Below, piece by piece: positions 32,755-44,732 of a DNA stretch of 64,000 nucleotides (the first letter of the stretch is position 1; each line of letters begins with the position of its first letter). Location of the stretch: NCBI RefSeq assembly GCF_000340215.1, contig NW_006921548.1, forward strand, positions 235,400-299,399. The letters run 5' to 3'. Both the position numbers and the translations under genes were made by a program. Source of the DNA: Pseudocercospora fijiensis CIRAD86. Taxonomy: Eukaryota > Ascomycota > Dothideomycetes > Mycosphaerellales > Mycosphaerellaceae. The notes under the pieces were generated by a model. It was not told the DNA's origin. It saw nothing but the letters and a program-made list of their open reading frames with translations, and ran no database searches.

Positions 32755-33033
32755 TATAGGACGGAAACTAACACTACTACTACTACTTATAGCAATAGTA
32801 TAGGCTACCGAGGGTAATATAACCTATAGCAATATAGGCAGCTATGTTTAGCAAGATAGGATGACGAGACTGTCGCTTAGGCTAATAACTAGAGCCCTAT
32901 AACATAGGCATTGTGGAAGTGTAACATAAACAATATACTGTACGAGGTTAATACTCTATCTATAATACAGAAGGAGGCCTCTTATATAGGCTTAAAACTA
33001 GCCTATAGGTATAGGGCCGGTTACTAGCTAATA
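32755..33033 (-). repeat. 3' LTR of E4
   Basis: It begins TATAGGACGG and ends GCTAATA, RIP-altered TG...CA ends. It is next to the polypurine tract. Confidence 0.93.
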
Positions 33034-33162
33034 TCCCTCTCTTTCTTCGTATCTAACTAGATACGCTTCACATTGCGCGCTTAAAACAAACATATATACA
33101 TCCTTAGCGTTCTTAGCTAAGGCCATTTTTAGAACTCCGTAATAATACCCCCGGGATAGCAT
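33028..33162 (-). CDS. E4 ORF4, small 44-codon ORF
   Basis: The ATG at 33,162-33,160 overlaps the ORF3 stop (TAATG). The frame is stop-free for 44 codons, even though surrounding RIP-damaged frames break every 10-20 codons. It runs through the polypurine tract (…VRYEEREGY) and stops just inside the 3' LTR. It encodes a small basic/aromatic peptide of unknown role. It could be chance, so confidence is modest. Confidence 0.35.
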   Translation of the reverse strand: MLSRGYYYGVLKMALAKNAKDVYMFVLSAQCEAYLVRYEEREGY

Positions 33163-33167
33163 TAATC
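33141..33167 (-). promoter_or_regulatory. TAATG palindrome after ORF3
   Basis: On the minus strand it reads ATTAATGCTATCCCG followed by GGGGTATTATT. It overlaps the ORF3 stop and the ORF4 start, and shares CTAGGATTAAT upstream with the family A version at 10,611-10,637. Confidence 0.7.
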
Positions 33168-35957
33168 CTAGATACTATAATTATGCAAAAACAACTTCCT
33201 AAGCAATACTATACAGACCTACTATTGCTTTAACGCGCTGTAATCCTTACTAGTAATAACCTCATCTACTAGTCGGTTCTCGAAATCTCCTCCGTATACG
33301 TTAAAGCTATTAGTACCGAAGTACTGTCCCTCGTAGAAAGCTTAATTAACGAGGAGGTTAGTAGCCTTTTCCTTCGTAGTATTCTCCTAATCGTATAGAT
33401 ATTCCTTAAGTCCCTCGTTATTAAGCTAGAGAATCTATTTAACTTCGTTCTAAACAACGTAACTTAACTAAGGAATCCTACTAACTAGGGCGTCGGAGAT
33501 GTAACTAAGGCCTTCGACTAAGATAGCGGTAGGGAAGGGGAACGGTACGAAGGTATTCGAACCTAGAAGGGCGGTTAGATTGCGGTACGCCTTAGTAACC
33601 TTAGCGACGGTTAAGTTGTCGTAACCCTTAATCTTAGTGCCGTCGATAACGCGAGAGTAGCCTAGGTTAATTAATATACGGTTGCTCTTAGTCTTTAGAT
33701 TACTATATAGTAGGTATAGCATCTAAATAGAGACTTCGCACTCCTTTAGAGGGTTAAGGATCTACTCCGCCTTACGTCCCTTACTATTAGGCTAACTATC
33801 GAATATATAGTCGAGGTCGTCGTCGGTAAGGTGCTTATTAGTAAGCTTACCGATCTTGCTTAGCGGGACTAGGCTACGAGCCTTAAGCTTCTTAACCTAG
33901 TTCGCAAAGACCTCGGGCTAATATATGCCTTCGACAGTAGTAGAGTAGCTAGTCTTATCCTTAGATATAAGGCAGACCTTAATACGTAGGTAACTAGCAC
34001 CCTCGCTAGCTACGAGCTTAACTATATCTTATCCGAGACGAGTAGACTCCTTAGAAGGACAGTTTTTATAAGTACCGCTAACCTTAAAGAACTTAGTAGG
34101 CTTAGGGACAGAGATAAGCTTATATACGTAATTAGGTCGAAGGGCGACAGCTAAGAGCTATAGGGTAGGGTACTAGCGGACGATTTAGTTGCTTATACTA
34201 TAAGTTTAAACGGCATTACGGCCTTCCTACTTAGACTTAGGCATCGCACGTATATACTAAAGGTACATTTTAAACTCCTCCTATATTAGGTCGATAAGGA
34301 AAGGAAGATGTACTCTACGAGGCTCTTATAACTAGCTAAAGACTTAAGGGAAGATAGCATTGCTAGTCTAGCGAAAGCGGTCAAAGGAAGTGCCTTAGCT
34401 AAGGATACTAGTAACGAACTTGCTCTAGCAATCCGTTAGCGTAAGGGCGCGAGTAATAGTACTAGTAGGGTTGAACGCGTAGAGTCCTAGAGATGTCGGG
34501 GCGGTAATAGGGCGTCTAGGAAACTAGTTAGTATAGGCCTAATTAGCCTTAAGAGTAGCGAAGGCATCTTAATTAGGAACCTCGCGACTAATCTTTAATA
34601 GGCGACCGACGAGGATACTCGTCCTAGTACTAGTATAGAGACTACAGACCTTAGCAGCCTTCTTAATATAGTTAGCATATATAGAGAACGGCTCTTCTCC
34701 TAGCTTACTAAGGTCGTCGAGCTATTAATAGATAGATAGGGCGGTAGGAGCTTTGCCTATATCGGCTTTAGGAACTATATCGATCTTAGTAATAAGGTAC
34801 GTAATAGAGTCGCCCTTGCAAGAACTATAGATATTCTTAGTTAATAGGATCGGCGAGAGCCCTCTATCTCTACGCTCGCTAAAGGAGCCTTCGGAGGAGA
34901 TATCTTCTAGTAGTATATCTAGTATATTAACATCCGAGTTACTATAGTTAGTACTATAGTTAGTTCTAGAAGGGGCGCTATACTTCTTAGTAGCCTTACG
35001 GAGAGCCTAGCGAGCATGCAATGCCTTCTTGCGCGCTGCTTCGGCCTTAGCGCGCTCGTCCTTAACTTCCTAAGGGACCTTATAGTTACGGGTCGAGCGA
35101 CGGTCTTAAGCCTATATCTCCGCAGCGAGCGCGAGACTAGCAGCCGTATTAGCCTCGGTTTCTAGGCGAAGAGCCTTACGTTTAAGGACATTAACGATAG
35201 GAGCCTCTTAACCTTTAACAATAAAGCCTATACTATTAATACGATAGCCCTTCTCCTTTAGTAGATCCTTAGTTGTCTATATATTAAGATCGATCTAGAT
35301 AATTGCATCGTAGTGCCGCTTCTAGTAGGATATCGTAAAGTCGTTAAGCGCAAAGGACAAGTTAAGTAACTACTTGCCTACCTTCTTACTAGCGGTAGAT
35401 ATACGATAGATTATAGTGCGGGAAAGGTACTTAGCGCCTTAACGACGGACCTTGTACTTGTTAACGAACGAAGAGACCTGCTTTGTACGCTCTTATCTAC
35501 TATAGGCGAAGTTAACAAGGCTCTTAGGAAGACTGCTTAGTCCTCCCTAATATTCGAAGGCCTAGTCGAGGGTCTTAAAGCGCAAACGAATCTAGGTGCC
35601 GGCTGTTTCGAGGCTATAGACGATAGGAAAGGCTTATTCGATATCTATATCGTTAAGGACCTCGCGCTTAAAGATACGCTTACCGATAGACTAACGCAAG
35701 TTGTTTATACCGTACGCAACTAAGATAGTAGCCTTCTTAATGTTCCTATTAATAACGCGTAGTAGGATGCGAGCGTTCTAGATCTTCTCTTAAGGGTCTT
35801 TAAGGGCGGTAACGATCTAGAAGCAGTACTCGAGGCTAGTTATAGCAGCTAAGGCGCTATCGGAGGGGGCTTCGATCGGGACTAGTACGCCTAGGTTTAG
35901 GGCTAGTAGGTTGCTACTACTGCTAGCGCCTAGCGGATTTAGGGCGCCGGAAGACAT
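33162..35957 (-). pseudogene. E4 ORF3, unknown 931-codon protein
   Basis: From the clean ATG at 35,957 (MSSGALNPLG) to the TAA at 33,164-33,162 is exactly 931 codons. An in-frame extension back to the palindrome at 36,398 is possible. It is rich in helices and Lys/Arg, with an Ala/Glu/Lys coiled-coil-like segment (about residues 270-330) and two long stop-free stretches (33,468-33,722 and 33,269-33,457). I recognise no domain. It lies downstream of pol, where some gypsy elements carry envelope-like or other extra genes, but no signal peptide or membrane segment is evident. Function unknown. Confidence 0.65.
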
Positions 35958-36374
35958 CTCGGTCGACCGGAGCGGAAAGGAGTTAGTAACGAGTTTGCAA
36001 AAACGTTCGTAGCTTGTTAATAATAATTAAAGGGTTTAGATAGAAGAGGGGGGTAGGCGGTAGTAAGTTAGTTAGTATTCGAGTAGAAGAAAGAGCTTAG
36101 AAGGCTCGCCTTAAATAGGGTACGAAGGTAGCGTAGTCTATATATTCCGGTAAAGCAAACGGATAACGATTATATATAGACCCTAAAAAGTAAAGCTATA
36201 TACGAGACTCCTTTGTTAGTAGGGCGGCTAAAGTTTAACAATCGATCTAGCTAATTGCTAGTAGCGACTACGCGCCTTTATTAACCTCTAGCTTTCGTAG
36301 ATTCCCGCGTACTCGAAATGTAACTAGTTAGTTCGAGTACCTAGTAGTAATCTATAGTAGTAAGACTAGCGGGA

Positions 36375-36401
36375 CTAATAACACCCCCGGGGTAGTATTA
36401 G
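36375..36401 (-). promoter_or_regulatory. TAATA palindrome between pol and ORF3
   Basis: Arms CTAATACTACCCC and GGGGTGTTATTAG surround one central base. The stop TAA of the pol frame overlaps AT(A), probably a RIP-altered ATG, which opens a frame continuous with ORF3. Confidence 0.75.
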
Positions 36402-39400
36402 CTTTTCTTTAGAGATACTCGGCAGTTAAGAGCAAATCGCCTAGGCCTAGCGTAGCTTGTATTAGCCTATAGCACTATCGTTATAGATATAGCATTACCT
36501 TTTATAGTAGCAGGCATATAAACGTAGCCTATACGTTCTTCTTTCTTCTAGATACTAAGCTTAGCGGCCTAAGGTCCCTATTCTTAGAGGCTATAGGCCT
36601 AGGTTGCTATATCTATCTAAGAGCTAGGAAGGGAGAGGGATCCTCCCTTTCTTAGTATCCTGCGTAGCTAGTACTAATTAGGGCAGGAACATCCTCTAGT
36701 AGAGTATCTTATTGTCGTTATTACTTAAGGAAGGTTGCTAGAGTCTAGGAACCTAGAGGGAAGTAGTCCTAGAAGGGTAGAGGGGTTAGGTTCGGCTATC
36801 TTCCTAATACTACCCCTAGGGTATTATTAGGAAGACACGCCTCGTATAGTTCTATCTAAGGAAACAAGAGCGAAGGAATAAAGTTATAGCAACATCAATC
36901 GAAGGTAAAGGCAAAAGCAAAAGACAATAATAGGATAAACTAAAAGCAATAAACGAGAGTATAAACATTAGTAGGAATAGACAATAGGTAAGGACTAAAG
37001 GTACAGGGCGGCACTATATTAATAGCGCGGAGAACAATCGACAAGAGTAAGGAAGCAACGTAGTAGAGGTAGGTAGAGGTAAGGAAGAGTAAGCAATTAT
37101 TTAGTCTCGGGATCTAGCTATAATTCTAGGCGGTCTTCGTCGCTAGACTAGTTAGGTTCCTCGGAGTTAGAGTTAGATAGCTAGAAGTCTAGTTCACTAT
37201 CGGACTTAATATCGGAAATGCTCTATATATAGTTAATCCGTATATAACCCTCCCTCTGTTCTTAAGTTATTCCTAATAGCTTACTAAGACGAATCTAGGG
37301 ATAGGTATAGTCTTTAGGCAGAACAGGATCTATAATAGCGGTAGGATCCTCCTCCCGATAGGCATCTAAGGACGGTAGAGGGTCTATAGAGGTACTAACT
37401 TCCTCCTCGGTCGGCGGAGGGCGGGCAGGTTCGCGTAACTTAACGATCTTCTTTAGATTAGCCCGAGAGTAAGAGTGCTTTAAGGTAGCACTATCTAGCT
37501 CCTAAAGAAGGTATATAGAACCCGAGTAAAGGACCTCCTTTACTCTATAAGGACCCTTCTACTTAAAGGCTAGCTTATAGAAGTAACTATACTCTAGTTC
37601 GGACCGGTATAGAAGGACTATATCGCTAACCTTTAGAGGTTCCTAATTAACAGCATTATAGTTATTAAAATACTACTTAGCCTCTTCCCGAAGCCGACGT
37701 TGTCGAGCAAGACCCTCTTAAGAAGTCGTAGTTATATCCTTAAGAGCCTTAGCCCGTAGGGTAAGAAGGTCTACCCTAGTACGAACAGACCCCTAATCGT
37801 AAACGCCGTACGTACGGTAAGACAATTTAATAGGAAGAACGGCGTCCCTCCTAATTATAAGTTCCGCTAGTGTAAGTCTAGTCGTATCGACGATAGTAGT
37901 TCGGTCCGCCTAGAGAAGGGCTAGGACGCGGGTAGAAATAGGAACTAATCTATCGCTACTATTAGTTATCTTAGATAGGGCATTAATTAACGACCGATAG
38001 CCGCGCTTAATAATAGTATTCGACTAGGGATAGTACAGGGAGATGCGAACGTTCTTAGCCCCGTACGAAACAAGTAGCGCTTAAACCTCCTTAGCTATAT
38101 TGTTCGTAGCGTTGTCTAAGATAACCTCGTAAGGTGTTCCCTAGCGGCAAAATAGATCCTTAAATAGGAAGGTAGCTATATTATAGGCATTAATAGCACC
38201 GCAACCTTTATAGAAATAATAGGCCTCCGGCTATCGAGAAAGACCCTCTCGAATAATATATAGGCTATTATTGCGGCTAAGATAGACCCTATCGCTATAC
38301 TACCGCTCCCTAACTAACTAGGTAGTAGGGATACGAAGCTCTCCTAGACGCCGGTAGCTGTTCCTAAAGTTACATTTAGGACAGCTCTTATAGTAACGGA
38401 AGACATTAGCCTATACGCCGTCCTACTAGTAGCGTCGACGAAGGATATCGAAGGTGCCCTCCGCCGCCCGGTAGCCGAGCTTATCGTAAACGGAGCGAAG
38501 GATTTCTTATCGGGCTACTAGATCGTTAATAATACGCTAGAGCAGTGTATTAATTATAGCCTATCGCTAAAGGATGCGATCTTTAATAAGGAACCTCCGA
38601 GAATAGCGAATAATACGACGGTATTAACTCCTTAATAGACTAGGAGCTCTCTTCGTATAGGTAAGGAAGTAGGCGATATTATAGGAGTCGTCGGAGTAGA
38701 CCCTATTAAGGATATTATCCCTCTCTAGTTTATCTGCCTTAGCTTTAGCCTAGTCGTCGTCGTTAGTAGTAGGGCTCTCGTCGGGCTAGTTACTAGGTTA
38801 GTCGCTAGGTTAGTCGTCGGCAGCAGGCCTAGTAATCGCTAGCATAGCATTAATATAGAAGGTAGCGAAGAAAGTGCGGTTAATAACCGCGTCGATATCC
38901 TCTTCTTCTATTATCTCGGCGATGTCTTCTTCTATAGCAAGCCTTCTAGAAAGGCTATCCGGTCTAGTATACTTCTTACTAGGAATATAGAAGACGTCGA
39001 AATTAAATAAATAGATCTAGGCAACCTACCGAGCTATCGTAGAGTTAGGTAGGTCGGAGGCTATATAGTTAAGTTAATAGACTAGCGTCTAAGTGTCGAC
39101 CTCTAGGCGAAAGAACACTCTAAAGAGCTAAGGTCGGAACTTCTTAAGAGCCTTATAGATACTAAGGCACTCTCGCTTACTAGTATCGTATCGGGCCTCG
39201 ATAGGTTTCTATAGACCGGACTCGTACCGGATAGGGTAATGTAAGGAGGGCTCCTTACGATCGCACTATATTAGTATCTCGCTATAGCCTTCCCCGCTCG
39301 AGTCGATAGCAACAATTAGCAGACCTACGCCTTCCGAGTAGTTAATAGAGGTAAGCGTAGGCGCGCTAACAAGTACCTTAGTAACCTTGTCCTTAGCGGC

Positions 39401-40840
39401 TTAGTAAACGGAGGTCTATTTAAACTCTGTATCCTTCTTAAGCAAGGCGTATAGAGGCTTGTATACTAACGTAAAGTTTTCGACCTAGATACGGAAGTAG
39501 GAGACTACTCTAAGCTAGATCCGGACGTCTTTCTAATAGGTAGGGTCGGGCTAGGACATAATCTTTAGGACCCGTATATTGTTAGGATAGCGGCTATTCT
39601 TATTAGTTACAAACCCGACAATATTTATTCGTTTATATAGGAGCTGAAGCTTCTCCCTATATACCGTTAGGTTAGCTCGCTCTAGGTCGTAGAGGACACT
39701 ATCGAGGTTCTAAATGTATTCGAGAAAGAACCTACGGATACTAGGCTCTACTTCTTTATTATCGTACCTAGTTTTAGGGCCCTTAATGCCGATGTTATTA
39801 AGGAAAGGCATCGCTATATAGGAGATATAGGCCGCGAGGACTTGGTTTATAATACGAACGAACTAGGCTACGGAGTTAGTTGCCCCTTACGGAAGGGTAG
39901 TTTGTCTATATAGCCTAAGAGGTGTCTCGAAACTAGTAAGGTCGCGGCTATTAGGATAGAGAGGGATCTAGTCGTAGCCCGAGAAAACATTAACTAGTAA
40001 GGCTACAATACAGTTAGCAAAAGCTTCTAAGAACCTATTAGTCTCCGGAGGGAGGTTAGTATCTCTAATCGTAACTGCGTTAAACTTTTATATAGCGTTA
40101 ATTAGACGGTACTTCTTTAGTTCCCTAAGAGCTGTCTTCTTCTAAACTAGGAAGTATAGGTTGCGATACGAGGCATAGGAAGGCTCTAAGGTACTAGCCT
40201 TTACACGCTGCCGTATTATGTCTTTAACTATACCTCTTAGGCTTAGGTTTAGCTTAAACCCTAGGTAAGCCTAAGGCTTATACTCGATCGTTCGGATCCT
40301 CTATAAAGGGGCAACCTCCGGGTTAATCCTGCCTAGATACGTAAAGTTATATACTAATACGGCTTCGCGGTTGTATAGAAGCTCGTATAGCAAATCTAGT
40401 TTAAGATCCGAAAGCTCGATGCTAGGTTTAATGTTCGCTAGTCTCTCCGGCGTTAGCCTCGATTCCCTAGGAATAGCGGAGAACTTTTTAGTAATATACC
40501 TCTAGTCGTATAGACTATCCCTAGGTATTAATATCGCTTCGCGGTTAAGGCACTTTTGTCGCTAGTTAGGATTTCCGCTAGGATTAGACCTATCGGTTAT
40601 ATATACGCTGCCTTTTATAGGCTTAATCTTGTTAGCTACCCTCTTATATAGGGTATATATACTAACCGCTCGTAATACCCGAGCCCTCTCTCTTTAACGT
40701 TAGGCCCGGAGATTAGCGCAATAGAACAGCGCGTAAACTTTATCGGAAGTCTCCTTAAGTCGGTAGGTATGCAGCTAGTAATCCTAATTTATAATTCCGG
40801 CGAAAACGTTAGATTCCTAATAACACCCCCGGGGTAGCAT
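36398..40840 (-). pseudogene. pol polyprotein of E4 (RT, RNase H, integrase)
   Basis: It starts at the ATG (40,840-40,838) within the TAATG palindrome (M-L-P-R-G-C-Y then ESNVFAGI) and is in frame to the TAA at 36,400-36,398, 1480 codons. The RT active site at 39,794-39,802 reads FLNNIGIKGP, with both catalytic Asp changed to Asn. RNase H shows IVAIDSSGEG and RYESGL (about 39,200-39,320). A gypsy linker SLSRRLAIEEDIAEI follows, then an integrase core (about 37,850-38,350) with VILDNATNNIAKEV, and YKLAFKQKGPYRV near 37,520. The last about 230 codons are less certain as coding. Confidence 0.8.
36804..36830 (+). repeat. palindrome in opposite orientation
   Basis: The plus strand reads CTAATACTACCCC then TAGGGTATTATTAG. 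It is related to the junction palindromes but inverted relative to them. With 36,375-36,401 it brackets about 400 bp at the pol/ORF3 boundary. Confidence 0.7.
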
Positions 40841-40843
40841 TAG
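40817..40843 (-). promoter_or_regulatory. TAATG palindrome at the gag-pro/pol junction
   Basis: Arms CTAATGCTACCCC and GGGGTGTTATTAG surround one central G. TAATG carries the gag-pro stop and pol start overlapped by one base, the layout used for termination-reinitiation in some viruses and retroelements. Confidence 0.8.
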
Positions 40844-43800
40844 CTCGGCGCTTTAATTAGTTAGTTCGGATTCGGGCTCGGGTAGATCCGCTTCCGGCGG
40901 CGATACCTGCGACAGCATTATTACCGAGATTCGTATACTAGGTAGTCGTTATACTGTTATACTTACTATCGCTTCGAGCATTCGTCTTCTTAGTATAGAG
41001 CCTAGGAACTAGCCTTGTCGTACGGAGCGGCGCACCTCTAGATATAACCTATTTAAGCTATATTAACTTATAGCGTAGATTACTAGTCTTACAACCGCGC
41101 TATAGCGTTTCCCGAAGAGCGCTTAGAAGTAGCAAGGATATCCTCGTAGGATTTGTAGCTAGTGTTTCCGATACAACTAGTAAATACGACTCGGTTGCCC
41201 TTCTAGTTAGCGATAGTTCCTTTCTAGGAGCTATCGTCGCAGTTGCGCTAGATACCCCGGGTTATACGAGACTATAGTCGACCTAGAATAATTAGCGTAT
41301 TCGGGTTAGCGGCAATCTAGAAGGTAAAGGAAAAGCATATACCGAAAGCGTCTACTATAACATTATAGCAGGCACCTACTAGCGTAACCTCCCTATTTAC
41401 TCCCTATATACTAAGGGAAATATCTCTGTTTATTAGCAGTCGGAGCTGTTTAGCCTAGCGCTTACTTATAATAAGTAACTCTGAACTATTATTAAGCATT
41501 GCTAGCAACTGCTAACTATAGCTTCCGATAGTAACTTAAATGTAGATAGCGGGAACGACGGTAAAGGAACGGGTAACTACGGAAAGGTCTATATTATTAG
41601 GGATAGAGTAAAGTTCCTTAGGTCGAGGAGGTCCTACTCGACCGATTTATTAGCTAGTAAATCGGACAGCCTTAATAGAAACTAAAACCGAAGCAGAGTC
41701 GGCATTATTATTATTCCCTCGGCCTATCTCCTTAATCCCCTCTTCGTTAGTATTATCGATAGTCTCCTAGCTCTCGTAGGTTACTAATTCGCCTTCTACT
41801 AACTCCTAGGCCCCTAAAAATTTAGGAAGGAACTATAGGGAAGAGACGTCGATATAGTCCTCTCGCCCCTATTTACGTCGGAGGGCTGCAAGGTCTTTTA
41901 TAAAGGTAGCATCGTTAGGAATCCGGCTCTAGAACAGGTTAGTAGGCAAACCGTATACTAGAAGCTCCCCTATAGACACGTTAGACTTGAGGTCTAGGAA
42001 CTATAAAGCCTAGAAGAGAGCATTTGCCTTTGTGTCGTAAGAGTTAGTAGGCCCGGCACTATACTTCTTTATATACCTATTAAAGCGAAAGCTCTTTAGG
42101 TCGGCTGACTTTCGTTTGTAGGCCGGCGGGTTAGCTAGGCCTAGGGTACTACTAAGGTCGGTAGTAGCATCCTCTATATCGATATCCGGAGTCTCTAGGA
42201 CCTCCGGAGAGGCTATACTAGCTCGGGTTATACGGTCTTTAGCTGTCTAGAGTGTTTTAGTCTTAGCGACTAATTCTCGCTATTTCTTAGCCTTATTAGC
42301 TGCCTACTTCTTAAGTATCCTAGTAGGGGCTGCCGCACTAGGGCGGGTAGGGTTCTACGGGCTCTTATCCTTGCCCTAGGACGACTAGGTTTAGGACGAC
42401 TAAGTTTAGGACCTTGTAGCAGCGTAGATATCTATACTGTTCTTAGTAATCGCGTAAACATTAGTAACTGCGTCCGGGTCCTAAGACACAAAGTTAACTT
42501 TAATAGGCTTAGTAGTACTATTACTGCTCCGCTCCTTAACCTGTTTTGCCCTAACCTTCTAAGTTTCTCGTTTAGTAATAGCGGCGAGGGTACTATTCCT
42601 AGTGTCCTTAAACTCGATCTTGCTACTATACTTCTTCTCTAGAAGACTCCTAAGTTAAGGCAGTTTCGGGGCTCTACGATCCTACTCGAAGTTAATCTTG
42701 TCGCTAGTATCGGTATAGTAGAACCGACTATTTACTTATATAACGAGCTTCCTCTTAAGAAGCTCTTTCTAGATAGGGCAGTCTAATTAAATATATTTGA
42801 AACCGCCGCATATCTAGCACTTGCTATCTAAGTTAGAATAGATCTTTTGTATAGCGTAGACGTTAACTAAAGGGGCCTTAGGGTAGTTAGGATCGGAGAC
42901 CTAGTAGACTAGTAGCATATCCTTTAGTATACTAGCATTAAGGACCTCCCTAACTCGCTATAGTGCTTTCGCATTAAGGTTGAGCTAGGCTAGGGATTTA
43001 GCTAAGTCCGCAACGTCCTAAGAATGCTTAGTAACGGTAGGAGTTACGGTACTAGGACTACTTTGCGATTTAGGAAGAAACTTAGGCCCTCTAGTTCCTA
43101 AGGCATCGTTCCTTACCTAGGCTAGGTTATTCCGGTCCTCGCCGTAAATGAACTTCTTTGTATCGGCGGAGCTATTAATGTCGTCCTTAATAGCCTCTAG
43201 GACCTCTTTATACTTCCTAAAGGTCTTAGGATTAGCTTCGCTAAGCTTGTAGCAACGGAAGACACGCTTAGCCGTAGACTACGGCAACCCTTTAAGGAGC
43301 AGCCTCGTTCTCTAAGAATTCTCGAGGTCCTACTAGTCGATACCGTCCGCTAACTTAACAAACTCGCGGACGTACTCCTTTAGGTCGTTATCTTCGGTAC
43401 GCCTCTCTATATAGAGGTTCTTAAGCTACGTACGACTACCTTTAATACGACGGCTATCGCGATCCCGATACTCCCTTATAAAGGCCTACTTAAAGACCTC
43501 CTAGTCGGCATTAGACTTGTCGTCCTTTTCTAGGTAGCTAACTAGGGTTCTAAGGGTTCGGTAAAGCTTAGTAATAGTAGTCCTCGTAAGAGACCGGACC
43601 TTATACTAGTCCGACTCCTCTTCGAGTCCGTACTCGGCTAAGTTGTCCTTAAAGCGTTCTACGTGCGCCGTAGCGTTCTACCCTTCGAATAAAGGGTTCC
43701 TACTACTTCCTAGCTCTAGCGGGCGACGCCTATTCTAACGGAGAAGGTTAGTTTGCCCTTAAATCATCTTTATAACGACATTGTAGAGGGCCTTAGGCGT

Positions 43801-43938
43801 AGAAGGCTCGATAGCCCCTAGGTCGACGGCGCTTATAACAACTAGTCGTCGCCTGATTTCTTCGTTAATAGAGTCCGGTAGGTTATTAGATTCCGAAGAT
43901 TCCGCTAATTCGTAATGCTCGCTTTCGCTAGAGCTTAT
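40840..43938 (-). pseudogene. gag-pro polyprotein of E4
   Basis: It starts at ATA 43,938 (probable former ATG; MSSSES-like start) and ends at TAA 40,842-40,840. The span is exactly 1032 codons plus the stop. Gag is long, helical and charged, with a knuckle CQICGGFKYIQLDC (His to Tyr) near 42,810. A Thr/Ser/Gln-rich linker follows, then a region with aspartic-protease character before the end. Internal stops are TAG/TAA. The terminal TAA overlaps the ATG of pol in TAATG, inside the palindrome at 40,817-40,843. Confidence 0.75.
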
Positions 43939-44057
43939 TCGATTGTTATAAAGTAGTTGAAATAAAATGCTATAGGAAAGTGTTTTTAGTATATATTATA
44001 GGTTTGGTTTGTTTCGATATTGCTATATAAGAAAATAGTATACTAGGCTATTTTCTT

Positions 44058-44084
44058 CTAATATTACCCCCGGGGTAGCATTAG
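44058..44084 (-). promoter_or_regulatory. TAATG palindrome in the E4 leader
   Basis: It has the same arms as the junction palindromes. Its ATG opens a five-codon ORF (M-L-P-R-G-stop), about 140 nt upstream of the gag start. Confidence 0.7.
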
Positions 44085-44732
44085 AGTTTAGCCTCCTAGG
44101 GGTCGCCTATATACCCCTAGGAGCTAAGTTTAGTATTAGATAAAAGCCGCTCGGAGGGAGAGACTATAATCTCTATTTATACCTAGATCCTAGAAACTAG
44201 CTCGTATCTCCTTTAGCTAGGCGGGGGGGCGGGGACCTTCTTTTTCTAGTAGAAGGCTAAGCACTATCCGAACGAGGTAGCGAATCCCGAAGTAGTCTAC
44301 CCGGTTAATAGGGGAACTGCCTAGGCATCCGACCTGTAATCTAGAAATTGCTATCGTATAGATAGTCTTAGCAAACTAAGCAAGGCCGATAGGTAATTAG
44401 TCTATCTCCTCCTTAGGCGGGGCTTATCTCGAGTAAGCGGTACTAAATAGGTCTTCGACCCGGAGCTAAGTCCTTAGAAGCTAGCTATAGTTATAGACTA
44501 GGCCCTAAGCTGTAATAGTCCTAAGGGTTTGTAGCTTTTCGGGGTTAAAGCGATGCCCTTATTAAGAGGTTTCTCTGCTTGTCGTAACGGCCCCTTAAGA
44601 TACTTCGGTATCGTCCGTATCGTAGGCTCTTATCGTACTCTCGCTTCGGTTATAGCTATTCGTACCTAGAGACTACCTTTAATATACCCGAACCTGTTAG
44701 ATATAAAGAGATAGCCCTACCTTCGGCTCTAA

